From a virus: a DNA stretch of 64,000 bases. Under the pieces are notes generated by a model. It did no database searches. It was not told the DNA's origin and saw nothing but the letters and a program-made list of their open reading frames with translations. Shown here piece after piece: positions 15,843-25,182 of this stretch. The stretch's first letter is position 1; every line of letters starts with the position of its first letter. The DNA lies in the IMG/VR virus record IMGVR_UViG_3300021962_000060, positions 26,922 through 90,921 of that record, one strand, 5' to 3'. Position numbers and translations under genes: made by a program.

Positions 15843-16348
15843 TAGTTAACCTTTCTTAAAACAATCATTGTTCTTAAATTATAAACTGGGAATCCATCAA
15901 CTTCAACATTTGGAAGATTTAAAATAAACTTAGCTTCTCTTACAAAAGAAAAGCTTAAATCCATAATTAAACGATTCAATTGATTAGCCGATGGCCCAAA
16001 CTCGCTAGCACATTCTACTACTAAAACATCAACTTTGCTCAAAAAACGAACTAAATAATCCCATTCATTTTGATTATCTTCAAAATCAAAACCAAGAAGA
16101 GCCATGCCAACACTACCATGAATATATGGATTAGAATCGACCCATTCACTAAAAGTTCCATGAAAAGAATTATTTATTGTTTTCAATGGATCAATTGTAT
16201 AAACAGTAGCATTATGTTTAATAGGCAGCTTTTTTCTAAAAGCACCTACGTCAATAATTGTTTCACAGTCATGCAAATAATGACACGCAATAACTTTTCT
16301 AATTTCAAATTCAGAAGAGACCAGATACTCCCATTTCTTTGTATCCAT
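15842..16348 (-). CDS. Possible SAM-dependent methyltransferase (FkbM-like)
   Basis: 168 residues from the ATG at 16348, chosen because AAAGGAGG stands six bases before it. The N-terminal strand TIIDVGAFR resembles motif I of class I methyltransferases, a later acidic strand ends VYTIDPL, and a third strand reads VDVLVVECAS. It is short for the family and motif I is not glycine-rich, so the call is tentative. It follows a clearer methyltransferase by a 38-base overlap; the pair may modify sugars or small metabolites. Confidence 0.5.
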   Translation of the reverse strand: MDTKKWEYLVSSEFEIRKVIACHYLHDCETIIDVGAFRKKLPIKHNATVYTIDPLKTINNSFHGTFSEWVDSNPYIHGSVGMALLGFDFEDNQNEWDYLVRFLSKVDVLVVECASEFGPSANQLNRLIMDLSFSFVREAKFILNLPNVEVDGFPVYNLRTMIVLRKVN

Positions 16349-16937
16349 TTTCAACCTCCTTTGGCATTATCAAGCCAGTACCACAACCAATATAAAAATT
16401 AATATAATATAAATTATTAGAATCAGCATAATCCTTCATAGCATGAAAAGATCCAATTTCTGGATGATTGCCATTAGAATTATTCCAAGTATCATGAACA
16501 GTTATAGCCCAATCGCCTGACATCTTTGCACCATAATTATTTAAATCATCTAAAACTTGATTGTAAGAATGATCAGCATCTACATGTAGATAATTTATAG
16601 AGTCAAACATTTCAACAGCATCATTTGTAAGTTTTTTAATTACAGTGACTTCAGGATAGTTTTCAATATTATTTGTATATTCAGGCCTACCCCAAGGGCC
16701 CACATCTGCATCGACCAAATAAACTTCTGTATTTTCTATGCAGCCTTCTTTGATAAGAGTCCGCTGTGCTTCTGCCATTAATTTAGGGACAAAGCCTGCG
16801 CCAGAACCAAGACACACACACCTTTGTGATTTCAGCATGTATGGCAATATAAAATAAAGACTTCCAGCCCCAAGATGCAATCCATCAGCACCATGAGAAT
16901 TAGCATATGGGGATGTACTAATTACATTATCAAACAT
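16311..16937 (-). CDS. Class I SAM-dependent methyltransferase
   Basis: 208 residues. Motif I is CVCLGSGAGFVPKLM (near residue 42), an acidic strand-end YLVDADVG follows, and NYLHVDADHSYNQVLDDLNN with ITVHDTW matches the Methyltransf_24 / cephalosporin-hydroxylase-like group that often methylates sugars. Together with the glycosyltransferases nearby this suggests a glycan-decorating pathway. Confidence 0.7.
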   Translation of the reverse strand: MFDNVISTSPYANSHGADGLHLGAGSLYFILPYMLKSQRCVCLGSGAGFVPKLMAEAQRTLIKEGCIENTEVYLVDADVGPWGRPEYTNNIENYPEVTVIKKLTNDAVEMFDSINYLHVDADHSYNQVLDDLNNYGAKMSGDWAITVHDTWNNSNGNHPEIGSFHAMKDYADSNNLYYINFYIGCGTGLIMPKEVENGYKEMGVSGLF

Positions 16938-19900
16938 AAGTATCTTTCACCAAATTTTTTCTAGCAATATAATCTTCAATACAGATAATTGAACTGTCAC
17001 TAGCAAGTTTATACGAATCCAGTCGCGTCAATGACTCTTTTTCAATAATCTTTGACATTTTTATAGCAAACCATCCAGTCTTTGAAATAATATGCTTAAC
17101 TTTGCCATAAACAGCTGGGAAGATAACAATCTTTATAATCTTCACACCATCCCAAGCGTAAATATTAGCCATGCTTTTACCTTTGGCTGTTACAAATGTT
17201 CTCATGCTAAAAACATGAACAAGACTTTTTTCGCTCTCTGATGTACCCATCTCTTCATTATAAAGCCATGAATATTCATGATCCATTCCTTTATCCATCA
17301 TTTCAATTAAAGACATCAAATCAGAAGAGTGACACTCATAAGCATCGCAAAAAGTATGCAAAGTTCTATCACCAATTAATGCATAAATTAACTGTCTATT
17401 TGCTATCTCCGCATTCCGATCACAGAATATCGTGGTTGACCCAGATTGATCTTCTATTTCCACCCGTAGGTATTGAGGCGTTTTCTTTGTAGAACGCACC
17501 ACAGCCTTCACCACGGTCAAAGGCGAGTTGATTTCATGGAAGTCCGCCAATGGCTGAACGTACTTATCTATCTCATTTTCATCTTGATTTAGATTAATAG
17601 CAAAACCCAAGATTGGCAAGTAGTATTTTTCATGATCATAGGCAGATACATGATTTAAACTTTTATAAGCTCCTACTTTATCAAGAGTATCCCTCAATTT
17701 AGAATTGATACTTCTTTTGCTACATTTGGCATAAAACTCATCAATTGAATGAAAAGGCCTAAGAGAAAGTATTTCGGTAATCGCAGTATTACCACAGCCC
17801 GATACATTTCTTAAACCAAATCTAATTCCTTCATCGTCAATTGTAAAAGATTCATCAGACAAGTTGATATCCGGTGGATTTATCTTGATACCAAGACGAT
17901 TTGCTTCCATTAGATATGCAGTAATTCTGTCTTGAGCATCCTCATTGTACAATAATGACCAGATGTATTCCATTGGGTAGTGTACTTTCAACCACATTGT
18001 CTGGTAAGACACCATAGAATACGCTACGGCATGAGATTTATTAAACATATATAGAGCCGCCATTTCAAACTCAGACCACATTTTTTCAGCAGCCTGTCTT
18101 GAAATAATTGCATTACTAATAAACTTATCACGATACTGATCAAATTCAGCAGCATCACGCTTTTTACCAATGATCTTACGAAGTTTGTCAGCCTCAGCCC
18201 AACTAAACCCAGCAATACTCACAGCCATCTGCATTAGTTGCTCTTGAAAAATCACAGCACCGTATGTTTCAGATAAAATCTCTTCAACAGATGGATGGGG
18301 ATACTTTGCTTTTTCAATACCTTTTTTACAATTAATATACTTTTCACCTTGTGAAAGTAATGCACCAGGTCGAACAAGCGCATTACTTACAGCAAGATCA
18401 CTAAAGTTATTAATACCCATTCTTTCAATAAGATTACGATATGCCGCAGCATCTACTTGGAAAATACCTACTGTATTTCCCTCATCAAAGTTTTTATAAA
18501 CTAAGTCGTCATCAAGTAAAAGAGATAGACTACTAACATCAACACCATGACGCGCATTTATTTTCTCCAAACAGTCTTTTATAACAGAAACAGCCTTAAG
18601 ACCCAAGATGTCAACTTTAATTAAGCCGACAGCCTCAGCGTCTTCCATATCAAATGCAGTAACAACTGATCTACCATTATCATCATTACCACGCCTAGTT
18701 TCTACTGGGCATACTTCACTTAGCGGAACAGAAGAAACAACCATTCCGGCAGCATGAATGCCAGCAGTACGAACTCTATTTTCAAGTTTACGTGCAATCG
18801 GAATAATATCAGGATATTTAGAGTTGAACACCTTACCCTTAGGAGATGACTCTAGTTCATCAAGAGTTTCAAAGAACGGTGTAATATTATTAATTTCTTC
18901 AAATGGAACTTGATATACTCTAGCAATATCCTTAATAACACTTTTTGCTTTAAATGTACCATAAATAGAAATAGCCGCAACATTATTGCTACCCCATCTT
19001 TCACGAAGATACTGCTTGACCTTATCACGTTGCTTATCTTCAAAGTCTAAGTCAATATCTGGATAGTCATTTCTTTCTGGATTCAAGAATCTAGAGAAGA
19101 GAAGGCCATACTTGATTGGATCTACTTTGGATATATCAAGCAAATACGCCAATAAACTTCCACCAACAGAACCTCGACCAGGGCCACGACCAACTGAATT
19201 ATTATCAGCCCATTTAATCAAATCCCAAACCATAAGGAAATAATCAGAGAAACCAAGTTTGGCAATAATCTGTAGTTCTTCATCAAGGCGATCTCGGTAT
19301 TCAAGACCAAGACCACGACGATCTAATTCGTAAGTTGATATTTCTTTTAAGTATGAATCCGAATCAAGTGACTTTAAATACTTAGGTAATAACTTTTGTT
19401 TTACCGGTATCTGTGCTGTACACTTTTCAGCAATTTCCATTGAAGAATCAAATATGTCAGTTCTATCAATACCAACAGTTTGAAACCAAGATTGGATTTC
19501 ATCAGCAGATGCTATATATGGATTAATTTGATCAAATCTCAAAAATCTATCAGGATACATAGCATTCATTTTTTCAATGATGCTACCCTCATGCCTCATA
19601 TTCTCTTTTGCTTTTCTAATGTCACCAGCATTTAAAGATGGGTACTGAGATATCATAAGCAAGACTTCTTCATGACCATGATCTTCATGAGTAGGGAAAT
19701 GACAGTCGGCAGTCGCTACAGGCTTCTTGTTAAAAGAAGATGCTAAATCAAATAAACCGCTGTTAATCTTTGACGGATTCCAAGCTTGAACTTCATAGTA
19801 AAAGTCGTCACCAAATATCTTGATAAAACGCTCAGATAGATATTCTGCTCTACTAGTGTTGCCGGCCTCTATAGCCTTGCATATTGCACCCCCAAGACAG

Positions 19901-20313
19901 CCTGAAAGGGCGACAATATCATTGTCAACCATATCTTCAAGTAATGCAAAATCAATACGAGGTTTATAGTAAAAATTATCAGTCCATCCCGTTTGAGATG
20001 CTTTAAACAGTTTCTTTAACCCATCGTTATTTTTAGCCAAAAGAATAAGATGAAATCTCTCATGTCTCCCATCACCATCAGAATCAACCGAATCAACAAA
20101 ATAAGCTTCAACACCAAAAATAGGCTTAACACTAGTTTTTTTGCAAGCATCTTGGAATTTAAGAACTCCACCCATAGTGCCATGATCAGTAATAGAAGCA
20201 GCATACTGCCCATTAACAGAAGCAATAGATGCAATATCCAATGGGGTTGACATCCCATCAAGCAATGAGTATTCGGAGTGACAATGTAGGTGTACAAAAT
20301 CTTGCACTTTCAT
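16930..20313 (-). CDS. dnaE: DNA polymerase III alpha subunit
   Basis: 1127 residues, near full length for DnaE. The PHP domain opens with FVHLHCHSEYSLLDGMS and DHGTMGG. The fingers/palm region has GRGPGRGSVGGSLLAY and, near residues 410-420, the catalytic PDIDLDFED. The helix-hairpin-helix part FGLRNVSGCG and an OB-fold near the end (VRSTKKTPQYLRVEIEDQSG) complete the order. The phage therefore brings its own replicative polymerase. The ATG overlaps the nucleotidase stop (ATGA). Confidence 0.95.
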   Translation of the reverse strand: MKVQDFVHLHCHSEYSLLDGMSTPLDIASIASVNGQYAASITDHGTMGGVLKFQDACKKTSVKPIFGVEAYFVDSVDSDGDGRHERFHLILLAKNNDGLKKLFKASQTGWTDNFYYKPRIDFALLEDMVDNDIVALSGCLGGAICKAIEAGNTSRAEYLSERFIKIFGDDFYYEVQAWNPSKINSGLFDLASSFNKKPVATADCHFPTHEDHGHEEVLLMISQYPSLNAGDIRKAKENMRHEGSIIEKMNAMYPDRFLRFDQINPYIASADEIQSWFQTVGIDRTDIFDSSMEIAEKCTAQIPVKQKLLPKYLKSLDSDSYLKEISTYELDRRGLGLEYRDRLDEELQIIAKLGFSDYFLMVWDLIKWADNNSVGRGPGRGSVGGSLLAYLLDISKVDPIKYGLLFSRFLNPERNDYPDIDLDFEDKQRDKVKQYLRERWGSNNVAAISIYGTFKAKSVIKDIARVYQVPFEEINNITPFFETLDELESSPKGKVFNSKYPDIIPIARKLENRVRTAGIHAAGMVVSSVPLSEVCPVETRRGNDDNGRSVVTAFDMEDAEAVGLIKVDILGLKAVSVIKDCLEKINARHGVDVSSLSLLLDDDLVYKNFDEGNTVGIFQVDAAAYRNLIERMGINNFSDLAVSNALVRPGALLSQGEKYINCKKGIEKAKYPHPSVEEILSETYGAVIFQEQLMQMAVSIAGFSWAEADKLRKIIGKKRDAAEFDQYRDKFISNAIISRQAAEKMWSEFEMAALYMFNKSHAVAYSMVSYQTMWLKVHYPMEYIWSLLYNEDAQDRITAYLMEANRLGIKINPPDINLSDESFTIDDEGIRFGLRNVSGCGNTAITEILSLRPFHSIDEFYAKCSKRSINSKLRDTLDKVGAYKSLNHVSAYDHEKYYLPILGFAINLNQDENEIDKYVQPLADFHEINSPLTVVKAVVRSTKKTPQYLRVEIEDQSGSTTIFCDRNAEIANRQLIYALIGDRTLHTFCDAYECHSSDLMSLIEMMDKGMDHEYSWLYNEEMGTSESEKSLVHVFSMRTFVTAKGKSMANIYAWDGVKIIKIVIFPAVYGKVKHIISKTGWFAIKMSKIIEKESLTRLDSYKLASDSSIICIEDYIARKNLVKDTYV

Positions 20314-20846
20314 CCAATCTTCATGTCAGTTAAGTTTTTAACCGAATCAAATTTTTCTATTAAGTGACTATTGTACCATGTCTCCATCACTGCGACAGTG
20401 GTATTTGTCATAGAACTTACTTTTTTTATTTCGCGAGGATTATCATCAATAAAAAATATTGGTTTAATCTTATCTATAATTTCATATTTATGATACATGT
20501 CAGCAACAACAACATCATTATACTGAACGCACCATCCATCAAGCCAAGGATGTATCTCATTTTGTGAGATATCAGAGCGACGAGATGTTATGAATATAAT
20601 ATCAAATCCATTACTAAACCAATCATTTATACAATGCCATGACTCTTTGATTGGCAAAAGATTCTTCCAAAATAAAGGATCTTTATATATGTATTCGACT
20701 TCTTCAACACCATCGGGTGTTAATAAAGAATCACTAACTAGATTAAGGTTGTATTCAATACTAGAATTAGCTTTTATGTAATTTAAAACTTGTGATCCGA
20801 TATCGGTAATAATACCATCCAGATCTAAACATATTGTTTTGTTCAT
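20310..20846 (-). CDS. HAD-family 5'(3')-nucleotidase-like protein
   Basis: 178 residues with HAD motifs: CLDLDGIITD (nucleophile aspartates 8 and 10), FITSRRSD (motif II Thr/Ser), and FFIDDNPREI (motif IV acidic pair). Size and motif spacing fit deoxyribonucleotidases, which would adjust nucleotide pools; a PNK-type phosphatase is the alternative. It follows the SSB-like gene after a strong GC-rich hairpin and overlaps dnaE. Confidence 0.75.
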   Translation of the reverse strand: MNKTICLDLDGIITDIGSQVLNYIKANSSIEYNLNLVSDSLLTPDGVEEVEYIYKDPLFWKNLLPIKESWHCINDWFSNGFDIIFITSRRSDISQNEIHPWLDGWCVQYNDVVVADMYHKYEIIDKIKPIFFIDDNPREIKKVSSMTNTTVAVMETWYNSHLIEKFDSVKNLTDMKIG

Positions 20847-20854
20847 AATGAATA

Positions 20855-20884
20855 GTGCCGGCAGGCGTAAGATCCTGCCGGCAC
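20855..20884. other. Strong GC-rich intergenic hairpin
   Basis: Perfect 11-bp stem GTGCCGGCAGG (20855-20865) / CCTGCCGGCAC (20874-20884) with an 8-nt loop, in the 48-base gap between the SSB-like gene and the nucleotidase gene. There is no T-tract on either side, so it is more likely an attenuator or mRNA 3'-stabiliser than a full intrinsic terminator. Each arm holds one GCCGGC. Confidence 0.85.
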
Positions 20885-20894
20885 CACTCCTTTC

Positions 20895-21533
20895 TCACCA
20901 AGAATCTTTGGCGAGTTCACCAGTCGTCAAATACTTTTCCTGATCGGCATAAGGAAGAGTCTTGTAGATATTATCAAGATCATGCATCGGCAGAGACTTG
21001 ATATTATCAGGCATAGGCGACTGATCCAAGGGGATCAAAGTATAATTTGTATCCTGAGGACCAGATCCAGTGCGTGAGCACTTATAGTAACGATCAGTAA
21101 TCGTACCAAACTCCTTAGCATACTCAATTAAAATCAAAGCCATATGGCGCTGATTGTAAGTGGTATCCATAACTCTAGGCTCCCAAGTGCCAGGCTCAAC
21201 TTCAACAGCAATGTTGACAAGCAAGTGCGGCTTCGGTCTCCAACGAGTATCCTTAGCAATCTGCTCACTAGCCCAGCATCTATAGTTGAAGTCCGGTAAC
21301 TCACGTGTAGAAGCAACTCTCCACTTCCAGTTAATTGGCGAAGTAACAACGGGCACTGTTATGGCAGTACCAACTGCTTCGTCAAAATTCTTTGAGTCTT
21401 GTGCAAGTTCTTGACGAAAACGAATCTTAAAAGTATCTCCCGATTGTATTGAGAAAAACTTATTTTTGCTTACGCCTCCGCTTGACGGTATATTTTTTTC
21501 TAAGTCTTTAAGTGATTTTACTGAATTAAACAT
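20895..21533 (-). CDS. Phage single-stranded DNA-binding protein (gp32-like)
   Basis: 212 residues. The core is beta-rich with many aromatic and basic residues (FKIRFRQEL, NWKWRV, FNYRCWASEQIAKDTRWRP) and has the phage-SSB phrase YYKCSRTGSGPQDTNYTLIP, which matches the OB-fold end of T4 gp32-like proteins. Place between primase and polymerase genes fits. Codons are richer in C/G than its neighbours, as expected for an abundant protein. Two GGAGG-like sites precede the start. Confidence 0.75.
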   Translation of the reverse strand: MFNSVKSLKDLEKNIPSSGGVSKNKFFSIQSGDTFKIRFRQELAQDSKNFDEAVGTAITVPVVTSPINWKWRVASTRELPDFNYRCWASEQIAKDTRWRPKPHLLVNIAVEVEPGTWEPRVMDTTYNQRHMALILIEYAKEFGTITDRYYKCSRTGSGPQDTNYTLIPLDQSPMPDNIKSLPMHDLDNIYKTLPYADQEKYLTTGELAKDSW

Positions 21534-21536
21534 TTC

Positions 21537-22451
21537 CTACCTACCTCCAATGATTGGTTCTTTATATGTGTATGATTTTTGTATTTCCTGCTCAGACATT
21601 TCACCTGGATCTTTAAGATTGTCAGGTATGACCATCTTAAACAGTTCTTTGCCTTCGCAAGAATCTATTATAGCATGACGCATGGCATCGCCAGCATCAT
21701 CTTTATCTGAAAAAATGATTATTCTGTCGAACCATTTTTTCAACATTGACACTTGATTAGCTGATACTTTTGCACCAAGTGTTGCTACACAATTTACATA
21801 ACCGGCTTGAATTACTTTTGCACAGTCTAGACTTCCTTCAACAACAATACACTCATCAAATCTCTTAGCATTTTGAATATTGAAGAGCACATCCGCACGC
21901 TTGAATCCCTTATTATATAAATAACGAGGATCTTGCCAGTCGTGAACTGCACGACCGATAAGGCCAACTATTTCATACTGTGTATTTCTAACAGGAATTA
22001 CAACACGATCTTTAACTTTAGAGTATCCTATTTCAAGGAATGATAATGTTTCCTTAGTAAAGCCTCTTTCAATCAAAGATTGCAAGTTTAACAACTCTTC
22101 ACTATTATAATTAATCCTTATTGAATCAAGAGTCAACTCTTCCTCTTTTGGTGGATTTAGTGACATTTCAAGTTGATACTGTAAATTGACAGGATCAACA
22201 ATATTTTCACGACCATAAGATTTGCCAGTAATATGCTTATATAACTGCCTAAAGTTACCTTTTTTATCACAAGATGGATTGAAGCACTGCCATAATCCTG
22301 TTTTAAGATTTATATAAAATGCAGGACTATGAGTGTTTTTGTGAAAAGGGCAGTATATCGTAGCTTCTTTTCCAGTTTCAGTTTGAATATTTATATTAAA
22401 AGAATCAAACAGGCTTCTAATATCTTGCTCTAAGTTATTTGATGAATACAA
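21537..22451 (-). CDS. DnaG-type DNA primase
   Basis: About 304 residues. An N-terminal zinc site (YCPFH ... CFNPSCDKKG) resembles the CHC2 finger of DnaG. The Toprim domain has CIVVEGSLDCAKV and, later, RIIIFSDKDDAGD, giving the Glu and Asp-x-Asp metal residues. Start uncertain: the frame stays open to 22520, but that part overlaps the gene at 22435-22629. TTG codons at 22451 and 22463 are the most likely true starts; neither has a clear ribosome site. No helicase domain; a separate DnaB follows upstream. Confidence 0.8.
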   Translation of the reverse strand: MYSSNNLEQDIRSLFDSFNINIQTETGKEATIYCPFHKNTHSPAFYINLKTGLWQCFNPSCDKKGNFRQLYKHITGKSYGRENIVDPVNLQYQLEMSLNPPKEEELTLDSIRINYNSEELLNLQSLIERGFTKETLSFLEIGYSKVKDRVVIPVRNTQYEIVGLIGRAVHDWQDPRYLYNKGFKRADVLFNIQNAKRFDECIVVEGSLDCAKVIQAGYVNCVATLGAKVSANQVSMLKKWFDRIIIFSDKDDAGDAMRHAIIDSCEGKELFKMVIPDNLKDPGEMSEQEIQKSYTYKEPIIGGR

Positions 22452-22629
22452 TTTTAAACTCAAAAGTTTCAGTTTCTTGCTTATAATCAGTATAAAGCTT
22501 TGTTGTTGTAAAGTCACCAATTGATGATCTTATTTCATCTTCGATCCAAGGTCTTAGTCTAATGATTGTTTCAACATCACGACTAGTCCCATGTGATACA
22601 TGAATAATTGAATCATTTTTAGTACTCAT
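22435..22629 (-). CDS. Small hypothetical protein between helicase and primase
   Basis: 64 residues from the ATG at 22629, which forms TGATG with the helicase stop. Starts MSTKNDSIIHVSHGTSRDVE and ends in beta-like strands. No domain is recognised. Its position between dnaB and primase genes suggests an accessory in primosome function. Confidence 0.6.
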   Translation of the reverse strand: MSTKNDSIIHVSHGTSRDVETIIRLRPWIEDEIRSSIGDFTTTKLYTDYKQETETFEFKIVFIK

Positions 22630-23846
22630 CACAGATCCCATTCCTCACTCCACTTTCCTGTTTCAAGATTCCATCTAAGATAGAATCCAAAATGTGTAGC
22701 TCTTCTAACTTTTCTAGAAACAACCTGAAATAGATCAGAGTTATATTCGCGATGGATGGCCAAAACCAAGTCAGCATCATAAGCCAACTGCTTAGACCAA
22801 GCAACTTCTTCAAGCTCCGGTGGTCTTTCACTATGACCTTCACTCATCGTAACAGCCGCAACGTCAATAATCGGAATATTGTTCTTTACAGCAATACGCT
22901 TGAAAGCTTTAGATAGATTCTTGGCCTTCTCAGTTTCATTCCTAGCACCACTAGAGTCATCAAAAAGACCATGATAATCAAGAATCACCATGTCGGGTTG
23001 GTACTGATCAATCTTAGCCTGCACCATGTTCTGGTCTGCTGTCTCTAGCCCCTCCGAGGTGATAAGATAAATAGGTTGCTTTCCTTCAAATGTTTTAGCA
23101 GCCCATTGTTCATATCTACCAACAATACTGGCATTAGCCTTTACTAAATCAGTATTTGTAAAGTTACCTTCGCCATTATTTAGTAAAGTATCAAGCCTTT
23201 GACCTTCTTGAAGTTTATTCATCTCCAAAGAAATAATCATTGGTCGATAGCCTGCTCTCCAAGCATTAGCAGCAAATAATCTTGCTATAAATGATTTACC
23301 AACACCTGTCCAGCCAAGCAAAACAATAAAGTCTCCAGCCTGCCAACCACCAAAGACCTTATCAATAACAGAAATACCGCTAGGAATGCCTACAATATCT
23401 TTGTCGGGATTGAGTGATCTTTCTTTTAATTCATTGAAACGGTCACGCCATTCACCGGCTAAGTCTGTATCTTTTAAATTGCTAGAATACTTATATAGTT
23501 TAGAAGTATTCTCCATTAAAAAAGACAAGGCTTCTTTAGGACCAAGTTCACCAAGCATTGAATGGGCCTGAGCAACTATTCTACGTGTTTGTAGTGCTAA
23601 CGATTCACGCTTTGCTTGTTCAATATAATAACTTAAAGGCTCAGAAGAATTGATAAATTCAAAATCACCAAAATGAGATTTAATCGTATCTTTTGATGGA
23701 ACCTTGCTGTGCTTATCATAGTGACCAAGAATAAAATTCCAAATATCACGGTATTCAGAAAATACACCATCAACTCCCTCGTTAACTGCGGAAACCATGT
23801 CACCGCTTTCAACAATAGAGTTTATTAATCTCATCTCATAGTTCAT
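22629..23846 (-). CDS. Replicative DNA helicase, DnaB family
   Basis: 405 residues from the ATG at 23846. The N-terminal helical domain (about 1-125) is followed by the RecA-like motor: GGWQAGDFIVLLGWTGVGKSF with Walker A near residues 178-185, PMIISLEMNKLQ, and Walker B MVILDYHGLF near residue 290. The C-terminus has KNLSKAFKRIAVKNNIPII and the arginine-finger region. It unwinds DNA 5'-to-3' ahead of the phage DnaE. The start overlaps the preceding small gene by 11 bases. Confidence 0.9.
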   Translation of the reverse strand: MNYEMRLINSIVESGDMVSAVNEGVDGVFSEYRDIWNFILGHYDKHSKVPSKDTIKSHFGDFEFINSSEPLSYYIEQAKRESLALQTRRIVAQAHSMLGELGPKEALSFLMENTSKLYKYSSNLKDTDLAGEWRDRFNELKERSLNPDKDIVGIPSGISVIDKVFGGWQAGDFIVLLGWTGVGKSFIARLFAANAWRAGYRPMIISLEMNKLQEGQRLDTLLNNGEGNFTNTDLVKANASIVGRYEQWAAKTFEGKQPIYLITSEGLETADQNMVQAKIDQYQPDMVILDYHGLFDDSSGARNETEKAKNLSKAFKRIAVKNNIPIIDVAAVTMSEGHSERPPELEEVAWSKQLAYDADLVLAIHREYNSDLFQVVSRKVRRATHFGFYLRWNLETGKWSEEWDL

Positions 23847-24144
23847 CTTCAAGCAACTTTCTCGTATCTGCTACAACCTGTTTAAATTTATTTATTGAAC
23901 TCTGCTCTCTTTTTATCTTGTCAACCAAATTTCTTGATTCAAGAGCAAAGTTGAATACAAGAATCGGGCCATCATTAGTATCAATGTACCATTTGATGGC
24001 CATCAACAAATCATCGCTATCATAATGCTTTGCTAAACTATCTGCAACATCATCTTGCCTAGGAGAATCTGGAAGAAACAATTTCCCTTTTTCTTCACAA
24101 AAAACTCTAAAAGCAGATACAACATCACTCCCAATTATTGTCAT
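23836..24144 (-). CDS. Hypothetical protein upstream of dnaB
   Basis: 102 residues starting MTIIGSDVVSAFRVFCEEKG, helical, with a Trp/Phe-rich middle (MAIKWYIDTNDGPILVFNFA) and a charged coiled end. The position directly before dnaB, overlapping it, is where phage helicase loaders or accessory factors often sit. No loader motif is visible, so function remains open. Confidence 0.6.
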   Translation of the reverse strand: MTIIGSDVVSAFRVFCEEKGKLFLPDSPRQDDVADSLAKHYDSDDLLMAIKWYIDTNDGPILVFNFALESRNLVDKIKREQSSINKFKQVVADTRKLLEDEL

Positions 24145-24370
24145 TTACATCCTCAACTTTTTTCCATTTTGACATTAAACGATCAAACTCTGTTGTGCCG
24201 GCTACAACTCCAATAACTTCTTCTAATTCAGAATTATATAATATACATTCGTTAACGACAGTACATTTTTTGCACCCATTAACAGCATACTCAATTTTTT
24301 CTAAATTATAAGAAACCCAATGGGAGTGATGATTGTCATTGGCACAAATAGCTTGATTTCGCCAATTCAC
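24125..24370 (-). CDS. WhiB-like Fe-S transcription regulator
   Basis: 81 residues. Four cysteines with WhiB spacing: C9 (WRNQAICA), then CKKC and the following C-x5 cysteine (GCKKCTVVNEC), so a [4Fe-4S] cluster is expected. The next block GVVAGTTEFDRL lines up with the WhiB 'G-[VI]-W-G-G-x-T-x-x-x-R' turn that contacts sigma factor, with V and A replacing W and G. The C-terminus lacks the usual basic DNA-binding tail and ends acidic. WhiB proteins are confined to actinobacteria and their phages, so this gene is the strongest host clue in the window. Confidence 0.85.
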   Translation of the reverse strand: MNWRNQAICANDNHHSHWVSYNLEKIEYAVNGCKKCTVVNECILYNSELEEVIGVVAGTTEFDRLMSKWKKVEDVNDNNWE

Positions 24371-24561
24371 TTATCTAACTCTTTAAGCTTTGCTTCAATC
24401 TGCTCATCAAGAGATGCCCAAAGCTTTTGCCAAGAGGATTCATCATCTAAAGACGAAGCCAAAATCTTTGCCCCTGCATCTAAACGAAGTGACTCATAGT
24501 TTCCAAGATTTTTGGTGATTCCAATGGAAGCCCAAATTTCTGCTTTGTCATTATCAATCAT
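24367..24561 (-). CDS. Small conserved-looking phage protein (GNYESLR motif)
   Basis: 64 residues. It contains the phrase ITKNLGNYESLRLDAGA, a pattern seen in small phage proteins near replication genes whose function is not known to me; the rest is helical with two Trp residues (WQKLWASLDEQ). Four-base overlaps on both sides place it inside the regulator operon. Confidence 0.6.
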   Translation of the reverse strand: MIDNDKAEIWASIGITKNLGNYESLRLDAGAKILASSLDDESSWQKLWASLDEQIEAKLKELDK

Positions 24562-24992
24562 AGGTTATCCACCTTTTGTTTAAGAGAAACAATGCTGTTT
24601 CTAATGTTGTTATTTTTTACGCTGACAGGTCTACCAGGTGACCTGCCAGAGAAGAATGCTACCACATCAAGAACCTCAGATTCGCTGTAGAAGCGCCAAT
24701 TTTTATAACAATTTTGCTCATCATCAATAACAAAAGATGGTTTTGGAAGCAAACCATTCTTTTCATACTTTCTTATTGTGTCAGAGCGTTTGTTTGTAAT
24801 TTTAGATAACTCACCAATTGTATACAAACGACTAAGTAAAATTTCAGATCCAGCAAGAGGCACCACTTCTTCTACTTCTATATTAACAAATCTAACAATA
24901 ATGCTATTAGAAGATTTGTGAATTTTTTTGACTTTTACAAGTTGTGCTTTGTATAAATAAAATTTATTTTCTATAATTTTATTTGTTATCAT
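24558..24992 (-). CDS. MerR-type DNA-binding regulator
   Basis: 144 residues from the ATG at 24992; an earlier in-frame start at 25046 would overlap the upstream gene more. The N-terminal 55 residues form a small beta-rich domain (YLYKAQLVKVKKIHKSSNSI). Residues about 75-130 form the winged helix: LYTIGELSKITNKRSDTIRK, then YEKNGLLPKP and WRFYSESEVLDVVAFF, which are the MerR/excisionase HTH and wing. No ligand-binding domain is seen. It may control early-late switching. Confidence 0.75.
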   Translation of the reverse strand: MITNKIIENKFYLYKAQLVKVKKIHKSSNSIIVRFVNIEVEEVVPLAGSEILLSRLYTIGELSKITNKRSDTIRKYEKNGLLPKPSFVIDDEQNCYKNWRFYSESEVLDVVAFFSGRSPGRPVSVKNNNIRNSIVSLKQKVDNL

Positions 24993-25182
24993 TTTGAATC
25001 TTCTTTTGAGTTTGTTCAATAAACTTTTCAAGTTTAGCAACTTCAATATCTACAGAATGAGCACACTGAATACAGGTGACATCAACCCATAACTCACCTA
25101 GACTATAATATTGTTCACCAATATATTTAGTACCACCGCATCTTTTACATATCCAATTTATTGGCGGAAACTTAATCACCAT
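24979..25182 (-). CDS. Small zinc-ribbon protein
   Basis: 67 residues from the ATG at 25182. Two knuckles, ICKRCGG and TCIQCAHS, about 23 residues apart make a single four-cysteine zinc ribbon, followed by a charged helix. The start overlaps the stop of the preceding gene. Likely nucleic-acid or protein binding; no named family. Confidence 0.65.
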   Translation of the reverse strand: MVIKFPPINWICKRCGGTKYIGEQYYSLGELWVDVTCIQCAHSVDIEVAKLEKFIEQTQKKIQNDNK

